Assembly: GCF_033439725.1 (NCBI RefSeq)
Contig: NW_026944384.1
Span: forward strand, 4,650,001 to 4,714,000
Length of the DNA stretch: 64,000 nt
Source of the DNA: Neurospora tetraspora
Taxonomy: Eukaryota > Ascomycota > Sordariomycetes > Sordariales > Sordariaceae
Direction: 5' to 3'
Shown: positions 32,459 to 41,533 of the stretch, in pieces
Position numbering within the stretch: the stretch's first letter is position 1
Layout: each line of letters starts with the position of its first letter
Notes under the pieces: model-generated
What the model was told of the DNA's origin: nothing
Seen by the model: only the letters and a program-made list of their open reading frames with translations
The model's database searches: none
Made by a program: the position numbers and the translations under genes

Positions 32459-32947
32459 GGTTGCAGACAGACGGAAAACTTTTGCGACATCCAGATGGCT
32501 TCCAGAGCTGCCCGGTTCAATGCAAGGTCAAATGCCAATCTTGATGGGAACTGCTCCTCCCACTTTGCGGACGGAGGGGTTCCCAAATTCCATAGGCCAA
32601 TTGATCGTTACGCAGCGCGTATCTTTCCCCATACATTATGTATTGCCTGCCGGAAACTTGATGTATTCTGCCGTAAGAAACCGCCTGCCGGAAACAATCT
32701 GATGTCAGTCTGGACCCTCCACATCCCGGCAGAAAGCGATGAATGGCTTTCAATTGCAGCCCCTCCCCCGCAGCGTCCATGTGCCTGTTCCGTCTGAGGT
32801 GCCGTCGCAATTCGTTCCCCTGGACGAGCCACCCGTTCGAGCCGTTTCGCACTCGAGTCACTGTCAGCCAAAGAGGTTCCCTTTTGAAGGACTTTTCGAC
32901 AACCCACCCGGATTGCCATCAGCACACAACAGACATCTTCTTCCAAC
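32459..32947. other. Divergent promoter, MRF1 / tryptophanyl-tRNA synthetase
   Basis: A 489-bp head-to-head space links two translation genes, mitochondrial release factor and cytosolic Trp-tRNA synthetase. No other element is recognised. Confidence 0.5.
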
Positions 32948-34721
32948 ATGGCGACCAACGTTAACGCCGAGGCGCTCAAGGAGGCGCCCATCCCCGAGGC
33001 GATCGAGAAGCAAGCTGCCCACAAGCAGACAGTGGACCCCTACAATGTCAGTTCTGGTTAGGTCTGTGTACTTGCATATGTCCGGCGCATTGGTCTGACT
33101 GCCTCTCTTTCGTCGCGAACAGGTCCAAGGCGAAGTCGGCGAGGATGGCGTTGTCAAGGCCATCGATTACAACAAGTTGGTCGAGGAGTTCGGCACCAAG
33201 AAGATCGACCAGGCCCTGCTCGATCGCCTCGAGAGGGTCACCGGCAAGAAGCCCCATCGCTTCCTCAGGAGAAGCATTGTCTTCTCCCACCGCGACCTCG
33301 AGCTTATTCTCGACCGCTATGAGAAGGGCGAGCCCTTCTTCCTCTATACCGGCCGTGGCCCTTCCTCCGACAGTGTCCACGTCGGCCACACCATTCCCTT
33401 CGAGTTCACAAAATGGCTTCAGGATACCTTCGATGTTCCTGTAAGTACCTACGCCGTCGCAACAACATAGGAAAAGGCAGGGATGACTAACGGTGCCGCC
33501 TCCAGCTGGTTATCATGATGACCGACGACGAAAAGTATCTCTTCTCCGACAAGAGGACGATCGAGGAGGTTGAGGGCTACTGCAACAACAACGCCAAGGA
33601 CATCATCTCCGTCGGCTTCGATCCCAACAAGACTTTCATCTTCAGCGATTTCCAGTTTATGGGTGGCGCCTTCTACAAGAACGTTGTGCGCCTGTCCAAG
33701 CACATCACCCTCAACCAGGCCCGCGCTATCTTCGGCTTCAACGACAGCACGAACATCGGTCGCATTCACTTCGGCAGTATCCAGGGTGCTAGCAGTTGGG
33801 CGTCGTCCTTCCCCCACATCTTCGGCGAGGATGAGTCCAAGAGCGTCGCTATTCCCTGTCTCATTCCCTGCGCCATTGATCAGGATCCCTACTTCAGAAT
33901 GACCAGAGACGTCTCCGCTCGTTTGAAGTACAAGAACACCAACATCTCGTACGCGAAGCCGGCCCTGATTCACTCTCGTTTCCTTGATGCTCTTCAGGGC
34001 CCTGGCACAAAGGTACGTACTAGGCGCTGATCGCTTTGTCTAACATTGATCTTGGCATTTATTGACATGTGTATAGATGTCCGCTTCTATCGACGAGTCT
34101 GCTAGTAAGTCATTGTCCCTACTCCAGTCCCAGGCCATGACTGGACCTACCACATGGCTTGTTGTGGTCTCCTATCCGGACTTTTGCTGACCCTTCAAAA
34201 AAGTTTTCATGAGAGATACCCCCAACCAAATCAAGAACAAAATCAACAAGTATGCCTTCTCGGGTGGCAAGGTCTCCGTTGAGGAGCACCGCGAGAAGGG
34301 AGGTGATACTAGCGTCGACGTGGCCTACCAGTACTTGCGCTTCTTCCTCGAAGATGACGAGGAGCTGGAGAAAATTCGCGTCGCCTACGAGTCTGGTGAC
34401 ATGTTGACTGGTGAGCTCAAGGCAATCTGTATCAAGGAGCTTCAGACATATGTCGCCGCTTTCCAGGAAAGGAGAGCCAAGGTTGACGACGAGGCTGTCA
34501 AGCTATTCATGGCGACACGCCCTCTCAAGTGGAACGGAAACCCGCGTGCCCCTATCGTGGTGCCCCAGGTGCAAAGCGCTGATGGGGAGGCGGCCGCTGA
34601 GGGCGGAGATGGAAAGTTGACCAAGAACCAGCTCAAGAAGCTCGAGAAGCAGAAGCAAATAGAGGCCAAGAAGGCCCAGAAGGCTAAGGAGAAGGAGGAG
34701 AAAGACAAGGCTGCTGCCTAG
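32948..34721 (+). CDS. WRS1: Cytosolic tryptophanyl-tRNA synthetase
   Basis: Five exons (32948-33046, 33123-33440, 33506-34012, 34077-34104, 34204-34721) encode 489 aa. Class-I motifs: HVGH (residues 119-122, in [15 protein letters not shown]) and KMSAS (308-312), with the Lys at the end of exon 3 and MSAS at the start of the 28-nt exon 4. Eukaryote-type Trp-specific segments include [47 protein letters not shown]-like [14 protein letters not shown] and [18 protein letters not shown]. The C-terminus has a Gly/Ala/Glu linker and a Lys/Ala/Glu-rich helix ([16 protein letters not shown]). The first intron uses donor GTCAGT, which is weak but is the only phase-0 choice giving [12 protein letters not shown]. 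The enzyme charges tRNA-Trp. Confidence 0.97.
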
Positions 34722-34948
34722 GCTTAGAAGAAAAAGGGGACACCAAGGAGGATATTCCAGAATTTAAATTCGTATCAAGCGTCATTTCCCATTTTTTGTT
34801 ACTAGCCCGAAGCGTTCTGAAAAGGTGATGGCATCGGAAAAGGTCCGCGAGCGAGTCAGATATACCGATAACCGATTTTGTCACGTCATCCGCGATTATG
34901 ACGTTAACCGAGACGGAAGTGAATACACAACACATTGTCGGCAAAGTA
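34722..34948. other. 3' flank of WRS1
   Basis: This presumed 3' UTR and spacer ends at the TA dinucleotide (34947-34948) that borders the next repeat element. Confidence 0.5.
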
Positions 34949-35269
34949 CAGTAATTACCCCTGTTCGTGCATGTAATCCGGGCCAGCACTTGACATGCAT
35001 TTAGAGGACTCATGCATTTACAGTCCCGTGCCAAGACTTCCGGGCCCCCCTAGCTTAGACATTTTGGGGGACTTTAGGGGGTTAGTATAGCGGTCAGGCC
35101 CCTAAAAAAAGGTGCTAATAAATGCATATGCACCAATTTGGCGGCCAAGCTGACATGCATTTAAGCTTTTATGCAGTTGCCCATACTAAATAATTGCGGA
35201 CGGCCAGCTGTAAGCATTTAGAGGGTTTTATGCACTTTCAGGTGCATGCACGAGCAGGGGTAATTACTG
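34949..35269. mobile_element. MITE-like element, family A, copy 1 (321 bp, TA-flanked)
   Basis: The terminal inverted repeats read CAGTAATTACCCCTG at the left and CAGGGGTAATTACTG at the right, perfect over 15 bases. TA lies at 34947-34948 and 35270-35271. A second copy lies inverted at 45011-45340. The two share a 46-base identical block (35180-35225 here) and similar sequence over nearly their whole length. Direct ATGCATTTA-type motifs recur inside. There is no ORF. Size, TIRs and TA flanks fit a non-autonomous Tc1/mariner-like MITE. Confidence 0.88.
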
Positions 35270-35322
35270 TAATAGAAGGAAGGGGAAAAGAGTCACACTA
35301 GACAAGTAGGCAACGTCGAGAA

Positions 35323-35328
35323 TATAAT
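35323..35328 (+). promoter_or_regulatory. TATA element of the 5S rRNA gene
   Basis: TATAAT begins exactly 29 bases before the first 5S base. From established work on Neurospora 5S genes, a TATA element at this distance is required together with internal control regions. The fit supports an active gene. Confidence 0.7.
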
Positions 35329-35351
35329 CTGGTCAAATGACGAACACTAAT

Positions 35352-35470
35352 ACATACGACCATAGATGGTAGAAAACTCGGGATCCCGTCCGCTCTCCCA
35401 TAGATAAGCTACCAATCGCCTGACTAGTAGTTGGGTCGGTGACGACCAGCGAATCCCAGGTGTTGTATGT
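35352..35470 (+). rRNA. 5S ribosomal RNA
   Basis: The 119-nt gene begins ACATACGACCATAG and ends GTTGTATGT. The two ends pair to form helix I (ACATACGAC with GTTGTATGT). The conserved interior GGATCCCGTCCGCTCTCCCA and the C-box-like block AGTAGTTGGGTCGGTGACGA followed by CCAGCGAATCCC are present. A run of five T at 35470-35474 is a Pol III terminator. Relative to the major Neurospora 5S class as I remember it, the middle (35390-35420) is divergent, as expected for one of the minor 5S classes. It stands alone, not in a tandem array, as known for Neurospora. Confidence 0.93.
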
Positions 35471-35511
35471 TTTTCTTGCCCTTTGTTGCATCCCTTTTTG
35501 CGTTTTGCTTT

Positions 35512-37101
35512 TCACCCAGCGGCAGTTATTAATTTGTGCTGGCTCTCTGATCCCTCTGGGTGAAGGGTTGATAATTGCCTCTCTTCCTCAACATCACTCG
35601 CTCCGATTCCATTTTCGATGTCTGCTTGGGTGGACTTCACCCTTTGCACGCCGGTAAGCTGTTGTTCGATCCACACTCTCATCCACGAGGGTATGACAAT
35701 CTCATATAAAAGCATGGTGTAATCCCCTGGAAATGCGTCAGTGACTTGAAAATAGACCCAACCTCTACGGCTGACGATAATAATAGCGAGTGTCACTCAC
35801 ACAACCAGATCCGGTAGAAGTCAGCCAACAAGGGTAACAAGGTCGTTACAGCAGCAATCTGCCCAAAAGTCCATTTGTTCTCTTGATACGAGGAACCGGC
35901 ATTATAGTTCAACTCACTACGCGAGCGAACAAAGATGACCAAGTCGATCCACATGAAAACGAACGCCAAGGATGCTGTGAGAACCGGTATACAGCGACGG
36001 AGTGACTTGAGGCCTTTTTGAATCGTCTTTGCCGATGTCCAACCCTCGAGCAATGACAGGATAGGACGTCCGATCCAGATCAAGAGGACAAACTGAGCGG
36101 CGTACATTGCATTGTTGAAGTCAAGTGTTTTGTCCTCGACGTATGCGCAGTCCCATGATTCGTATAACGATTCCTCGCCATACACCCAGGTCACTCCGAA
36201 ATCAGAGTCACCGTATTTTGTTGCAGCAAGGATTATGAATAGGATGCCGAGGCCTATGATAGTGAGGCGCGGGTAGGTGCTTTGTTTTCGGTACCATGGC
36301 CACAAGGACAGCAATAGCATCAAGGAAAGGTGCGCTTCGCGGTAGGAGAACCAATGCCTGTAGGTCATCACGTCGCTCCCCTCGAGTCTGTCCAGGGTAA
36401 AGCCAGCGATGGTAATACCATAAGCAAAAAACACAGAAAAGATCCAGAAGGAGCGAAGCGAGTCGTTAAGTGGTTTCCATTCCGGAGGGGTTTGAGACGC
36501 CGCAAGACCGCTCCAGATGCTGTGAGGCTGTCCCGGTCTTTCCTCCCACGCCCAATGCAGAAAGTAACAGGCATAAATGACGGAGAAAAGCGTAGCCAAG
36601 ACGGTCATGAGAATATACGTGGCATAAAACTGCGCCATCCAGGTCAGAGCCTAAGAATCATCCTCCCTGCGCTCTATAAACACTCTTCAGAAAGAGAAGA
36701 GAAACTTACACCAATACCAGACAAATCCGGATCACCTGCCCATTCGATATTGTGGCAGACTTCTTTCTCACAAGAATCCTTGATGTAGATAAAGAACAGT
36801 CTAGCGTCGTAAGTGGTCTGTCGGTCATCTTCTGTGTACTTTGTGTGATACAAGGAGAGCCATTCCCCAAGCTGGCCAGGGTAACATTTGTCAGGGGTAT
36901 AGCAGAGTAGCTGTGAAGAAAGATCGCGAGACTCGTAAGTGGTAAGGCAGTTGTATCATTTTTGAGCAAACGATAAAACTCTGCAGCAAACCTTCCAGCT
37001 GCCTCGCAGTCGAGTATCGGCGTCAAATGAGTCAAGTTCAGATTGAGGAGGACGGGAGATATTTCGGAGGTCTTAAGCCATTGCGATATGTTGCTGCTCA
37101 T
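35512..37101 (-). CDS. Fungal seven-helix membrane protein (N-terminal exon unresolved)
   Basis: Certain exons are 36710 upward, 35801-36650 and 35512-35726, with introns of 59 and 74 bp. Splicing gives DPDLSGIGALTWMAQFYATY and then DFYRIWLWDYTMLLYEIVIP. Seven hydrophobic segments follow the DLSGIG motif: AQFYATYILMTVLATLF, FWIFSVFFAYGITIAGF, HLSLMLLLSLWPWY, LTIIGLGILFIILAAT, AAQFVLLIWIGRPILSL, VLTASLAFVFMWIDLVIF and IAAVTTLLPLLADFYRIW. The soluble N-part reads CYPGQLGEWLSLYHTKYTED and DSCEKEVCHNIEWAGD, a Cys-rich ectodomain. The first ATG-led frame (37101, MSSNISQWLKTSEISPVLLN) is a different frame from this ectodomain. I could not find a standard intron joining them, so the 5' end is uncertain: a weak splice site, another start, or a frameshift. 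Function unknown. Confidence 0.7.
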
Positions 37102-37832
37102 TTCGATTCGGGATATTGGAAAGAAAGCGAGCCTGATCTTTCTGTATACTTGAAGACACTCAAATGATAACGGATGTTCTCGAGAAAAGCTGGACTGATG
37201 TCAAGCCAGATGCGGCAAAGAAGAGTTCAGGTCTTGGAACTTGATTGAATAAGTTGGCAGAGCCGAAACAACACAGTAACAACAAACAGAAACACAGAAC
37301 CAGAAAAAAGAAAACAGAGAAGAAAAGAAAAAAACGAGGAACCACGAAACGGTCTAGAGGTGAGCGCAGTGGCTTTATTAGAAACAGAGACGTCGGCTGG
37401 ACACCAAAGCGAAAAGATCCTTCCACTCATGATCATCAACAAACCAGGAAAAGGGGTGCGATATCATATCGGGAGTCGCCTTCCCAAAAAACAGGAGAGA
37501 CCAGGCTGCCATATAACACTCCATCAGGCCGCGTTAGAATTAATGGTGTAACACACGCGCGCGGCAAGCTGGAGATAGAAGTAAGCCCTGGTTCGGACTA
37601 TTGGCTTTCCAACGCCAACAAAATGCAAATATTGGGGGCGGGATGAATTCTACCAAGTACACGTGTAGACACAACCGGACAACGCACACTCCTACGCAAA
37701 ACTCTATCGACTATTGGTAGCCTGGTCAGGATTTGATCGGAAGGTAATATGCGAGTGTGATGGACATGTACCCCGACCTTGAAAGAATGAAAGGCGAGAG
37801 AGATTCAGGGAAAAAAAAGCCATATACTGTTA
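37102..37832. other. Intergenic, upstream of the membrane-protein gene
   Basis: An A-rich/purine-rich stretch at 37270-37345 dominates, producing long composition-driven ORFs on both strands. No gene seen. Confidence 0.5.
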
Positions 37833-38050
37833 GGCTGCGTCTGTTCTCGTACGGTTTTCGTACAGCGCTTGGAATAACTCAACTTACTCAACCGACTCGA
37901 CTCAACTCAACCCAACTAAACTCAATTCGAGACCCCCAAGGCGAGTTACAACTCAACTCAGGACAGTTAGTGAATTGGCCGCCTTTTTGAGTATAAAAAA
38001 GGTCATATGAGGCCTTTTGTACGAAAACCGTACCAGAACAAACGCAGTCT
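37833..38050. mobile_element. MITE-like element, family B (218 bp, TA-flanked)
   Basis: The imperfect terminal inverted repeats are about 32 bases long. The left arm starts GGCTGCGTCTGTTCTCGTAC and continues GGTTTTCGTAC. The right arm, read on the minus strand, is (A)GACTGCGTTTGTTCTGGTAC then GGTTTTCGTAC, with 3-4 differences. TA lies at 37831-37832 and 38051-38052. The interior has an ACTCAACTCA-type tandem repeat (about 37875-37960) and no ORF. The structure suggests a non-autonomous DNA transposon unrelated to family A. Confidence 0.82.
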
Positions 38051-38480
38051 TAACTATGTTCTGAACCTGAGAAAGGGAAGATTCGGGTAGAAAGCGATAG
38101 AGCTGTCAGTGTCAGGCTCGAATAACACTCCTCCTGCCAGGAGCCTAACAAACTATTAGACAGCCAACGGGCAGTGCAAGCTGCAGAAAGCTCTTTTGAT
38201 TTTTGTGAAAAGGTGAGAGAGCGAGATCGGCTAGAGGCATGTCATTCACATCTCAATCTCCGTGGCAGAGAAGACGCGGTAGAATCGGGATGAGATGGCT
38301 GAACAGCGACAGTGCCACTCAAAGTAGTCGAGACCAAGACCAGGCATTGAGAGCACATCAGAAAAGGGACACATAGACTCCGGGAATTGGACGAAATAAC
38401 AAAAGAAAGAAAACAAAAGTGGAATGTGTCTGTCCTGTTGACAGGATAAGACGGAAAAAAAGACAAAAAAGTTAAACATT
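38051..38480. other. Intergenic spacer
   Basis: This lies between the family-B element and tRNA-Val. It is purine-rich on the plus strand, with a T-run on the minus strand just beyond the tRNA 3' end (about 38464-38471) that would serve as Pol III terminator. Otherwise nothing recognised. Confidence 0.5.
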
Positions 38481-38554
38481 TGATCCGACCCAGGCTCGAT
38501 CTGGGGACCTTCAGTGTGTTAGACTGACGTGATAACCAACTACACCATCGGACC
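38481..38554 (-). tRNA. tRNA-Val (AAC)
   Basis: The 74-nt cloverleaf is intact with no intron. The acceptor stem GGTCCGA pairs with TCGGATC (one G-U), with discriminator A. The D-arm is GGTGTAGTTGGTTATCAC, the anticodon loop CTAACAC gives anticodon AAC, and the T-arm contains AGATCGAGCCT. A T-run immediately downstream on the minus strand terminates it. The CCA end is not encoded, as expected in a nucleus. Confidence 0.96.
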
Positions 38555-38691
38555 TGTTATTGTTAGTGGCGCTTGGAATAGCTGTTCTCGTGTGCCCTTG
38601 CACTGGGGCGGCGAACGAAAAAAAAGCGCGAAAATATCACGACAGGCTTCATCCTTGAAAGCGAAAAAAAAAAGGATACTTTGAAGTATAA
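38555..38691. other. Spacer between tRNA genes
   Basis: A short A-rich spacer. On the minus strand the T10 run at about 38665-38674 is the terminator for tRNA-Ile. Confidence 0.6.
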
Positions 38692-38786
38692 TGCCCAATA
38701 ACAGGATTGAACTGTTGACCTTCGCATTACTTGATATCAGAGGACTGATATTAGTACGACGCTCTAACCAGCTGAGCTAATCGGGC
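38692..38786 (-). tRNA. tRNA-Ile (AAT) with a 21-nt intron
   Basis: The acceptor stem GCCCGAT pairs with ATTGGGC; the discriminator is A. The D-arm is GCTCAGCTGGTTAGAGC. The anticodon stem TCGTA/TGCGA encloses loop CTAATA-A with anticodon AAT (IAU after deamination). A 21-nt intron (TCAGTCCTCTGATATCAAGT A) follows position 37, the canonical place. The mature length is 74 nt. The T-arm contains AGTTCAATCCTG. Confidence 0.95.
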
Positions 38787-38949
38787 TTTGTTGAAGGTTC
38801 GTGGCTCGATACCGGCCAAATATTCCCAGGGGCAGGAAACCAGCAACAGACCGGACATCTGCTTGGGGCAGGAGATGTTCCTTATATACTCCGATACATG
38901 TGTAGACATATTTCCGCAACGTCTGCCACAAAGCGACTAGACCCTGCCT

Positions 38950-40089
38950 TCAGGCACGCCCCCGAGGCAGCGTAGCCCTCCTTACCCTCGACAACCTCCT
39001 CCCACACTTGCCCGTCTTATCCTTAATCAGCTCCTTAAACGTATCAATGATCCCCTGATACGCCGGATGCCTACCAAAGTCCTCAAACCATAACAGCCCC
39101 GCTCCCTTTCCCGGAAACGTATACGGAATCCAGCTAAACGGGTCATAAAAGTCCCAAAGCGTGATCCCCACGCACTCCTTAACCTTCACACACGCCCTCG
39201 CCACCTTTTGATATCCATCCTTCTGCCACTCCAGACTAGTCTCATTCACCGGAATCGTGATCCTCACATCCAGCTCCGTGAACGCCACCTCCTGCACTCC
39301 GGCTTTCACATACCCCCTCATCGTCTCCTCCAGGTCCTCCGCCGTCGGGTGATTATCCGCGTGCATGTGCGCCTGCATCCCCACGCCATCAACGCGCAGA
39401 CCGGCATCGCGGAGCATTTTCACCAGCCTTCTCGCGTCCTCCGTCTTGACAGACGCGAGCCTCTCGATTCCGTAATCGTTGTAGTAAAGCTTCGCGGCCG
39501 GATCAACTTCAGCGGCCGTCGCGAACGCAAGACGGAGGTACTCCTCGCCCAAAACCTTGTAGAAGATGCTCTGCCTATAGCCGCCGTCCTCGTCATTCAG
39601 GGCCTCGTTGACCACATCCCAAGCGTAGCACTTGCCCTTGTAATGGCCCATGACTCCCCTGATGTGCCGGACGATGACCGCGCTCAGCTCTTCTTTGGTC
39701 CACTCGGTCTCGTTCTTGGCTTCCACCCAGGGCGCAAGCTGGCTGTGCCAGACGAGCGCGTGGCAGCGCAGGAGCTTGCCGGTTTTGGCGGCCAGAGACG
39801 TGACGATGTCGCCCTCGGTCAAGTTGAAGACGCCTGGGGAGGGCTCGGTGAAGAGCCATTTCTGCCCGTTGGTGAGCGTTGTTTGCCCGAACTCGGAAGG
39901 GTCAGAGAAGATGGCGTCGTATTGAGCGTACGAGGCCTCGTAGCCGGCGCGCTCGCGCTGGCCGGGGGTGTCGGTTGCTGCACCAAAGTACTTGAGTCCG
40001 GCTAGGGTGGCATAGTGGTGAAGTTGGGCGGTGGCGAGAGGGGTAAGGATGGGAAGAAGAGCTGCAAGCGTTGGGAAAGGGAGCCGCAT
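38950..40089 (-). CDS. Secreted endo-1,4-beta-xylanase, glycoside hydrolase family 10
   Basis: A single exon of 379 aa, starting at the ATG at 40089 directly before a signal peptide (MRLPFPTLAALLPILTPLAT, cleavage near AQL). An upstream ATG at 40161 is not needed. GH10 landmarks: GLKYFGAATDT; KWLFTEPSPGVFNLTEGD; CHALVWHSQLAPWV; the acid/base Glu162 in AWDVVNEALND; YYNDYGIE; GVGMQAHMH; the nucleophile Glu272 in VAFTELDVRITIP; and GITLWDFYDPFSWIPYTFPG. The enzyme cuts xylan backbones. No carbohydrate-binding module is present. The first conserved motif has Gln where most family members have Met (NGQKW). The last 25 residues form an Arg-rich tail (GRRLSRVRRATLPRGRA) beyond the barrel. Confidence 0.95.
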   Translation of the reverse strand: MRLPFPTLAALLPILTPLATAQLHHYATLAGLKYFGAATDTPGQRERAGYEASYAQYDAIFSDPSEFGQTTLTNGQKWLFTEPSPGVFNLTEGDIVTSLAAKTGKLLRCHALVWHSQLAPWVEAKNETEWTKEELSAVIVRHIRGVMGHYKGKCYAWDVVNEALNDEDGGYRQSIFYKVLGEEYLRLAFATAAEVDPAAKLYYNDYGIERLASVKTEDARRLVKMLRDAGLRVDGVGMQAHMHADNHPTAEDLEETMRGYVKAGVQEVAFTELDVRITIPVNETSLEWQKDGYQKVARACVKVKECVGITLWDFYDPFSWIPYTFPGKGAGLLWFEDFGRHPAYQGIIDTFKELIKDKTGKCGRRLSRVRRATLPRGRA

Positions 40090-41533
40090 CGCGAATGTCT
40101 GCGAGTTTGATGGTTGTCGTGATGTTGGGGAGGGCGGAAGAAAGGAAAGGAGAACGAACAACCACCCGAATCAGAAGTGAACGGGTTCAGTCGCCTTCTG
40201 TCAAGTGTGTAGACTGGATGCGTGGGCAAGACACATCACGGCTTCTTATGTCTTCTGAGGTTGACCGGTACCGTGGGAACGGAACCATGTCATGGAGATC
40301 TTGCCATATTATTTACCCGCTCGTACCTTAATAAAATCTCATCAAGCGTTGGTGACCGATCACATACTACCATTTCCCCTCTCCATTGTTGAAGCCTGGG
40401 AGACCGGAGGCTTGACCCGACCGCGAGGTTCGCTCATTTAGCCGTACCGGAGGTTAGCATCGCCGACAAGCTTCTTACGGGAGGTTTGGTATTCGGCTCT
40501 CCGCACCTCCTCATGGGCCTTGGCTTCTCCCGGGTAAATGAAGCGTGCATCTAACACGAGATCCCAGGACAAATGGCCCAGAGCCGTGTTTACCGTGAAT
40601 AAGCTTGGCTCAACAGAGACGAGTGAGTTCGACGTAGGCCAGACGTAGGTGAGGAAGAGTGTTGCTAGGAAATATCGAGGTTGATAACGTAAACAGACCT
40701 CTATACAACTCCTCGTCTGTTAGTAACATTATCCAAAATCCACAAATGTTCGACCGAGCGGAACCTACCTTTGAGTACACGGTAACCGATCTTTCGTGTG
40801 CCCAAGGCTGCGATGTAACCAAACTGAAGGCTTGCATGGACTATTGAATATCACGTAAAGTGATGTCAAGTTGATCATCGTGATCCTCTCGGTGGTGGAC
40901 CATTCGCCAAGACCCTTTGACCAGACATACGTCATTGTAAACGAGTGATCGTTTGGTTGATGATCGATCTGGACAATCGCTCTCCCAACAAGGTCTGAAT
41001 GCCTTCAAGTCTGGAATAACGTCAAGTATGGATCCCTATATCCACCCGGACTTAAACTAGGCCAACTGATGGAGTATGCCGAGCCCTGTGTCATTGACAA
41101 GGCGGATGATTTCCGGCTCACGTACCTGTGTGGCGGATGGCTATCATGGTCATGTCTACGGATACCGGCTCGAAGGAAAACACCATGCCAAGACTCAAGG
41201 CTGAGGATAACCATGGGACACTGTGTGGATGTAACCCCCCGCGATGTAAACATACAAGGACAGGGGCAGAGAATAGGGTAAGAACACTTTGCAAAGTCTG
41301 GGGTTCTGTAGGGCTGAAGGAGCCGAAGTTGAGTGTGGACGATAAACAATCGATCCAAGTTACCGTTCATTCAATATGCCGGGGTATTAGTACTGTGGTC
41401 ACCACAGTAGGATGTGAAAAAGCTCAATGATCTATGTAACACGCAGTTGGTGTTCCCGAACGCTCCTCTGAAATCAAGTTATGCCTGAAAGAAACCCCGA
41501 AAGCCAAACCCAAAACTCGTTCCCAATTTTTTT
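40090..41533. other. Intergenic, upstream of the xylanase gene
   Basis: This 1.4-kb space lies between the xylanase 5' end and the glutamine synthetase 3' end. No gene, RNA or repeat is recognised. Confidence 0.5.

Noticed and set aside
39208-40005. 265-codon plus-strand ORF
   Set aside because: Antisense to the GH10 xylanase.
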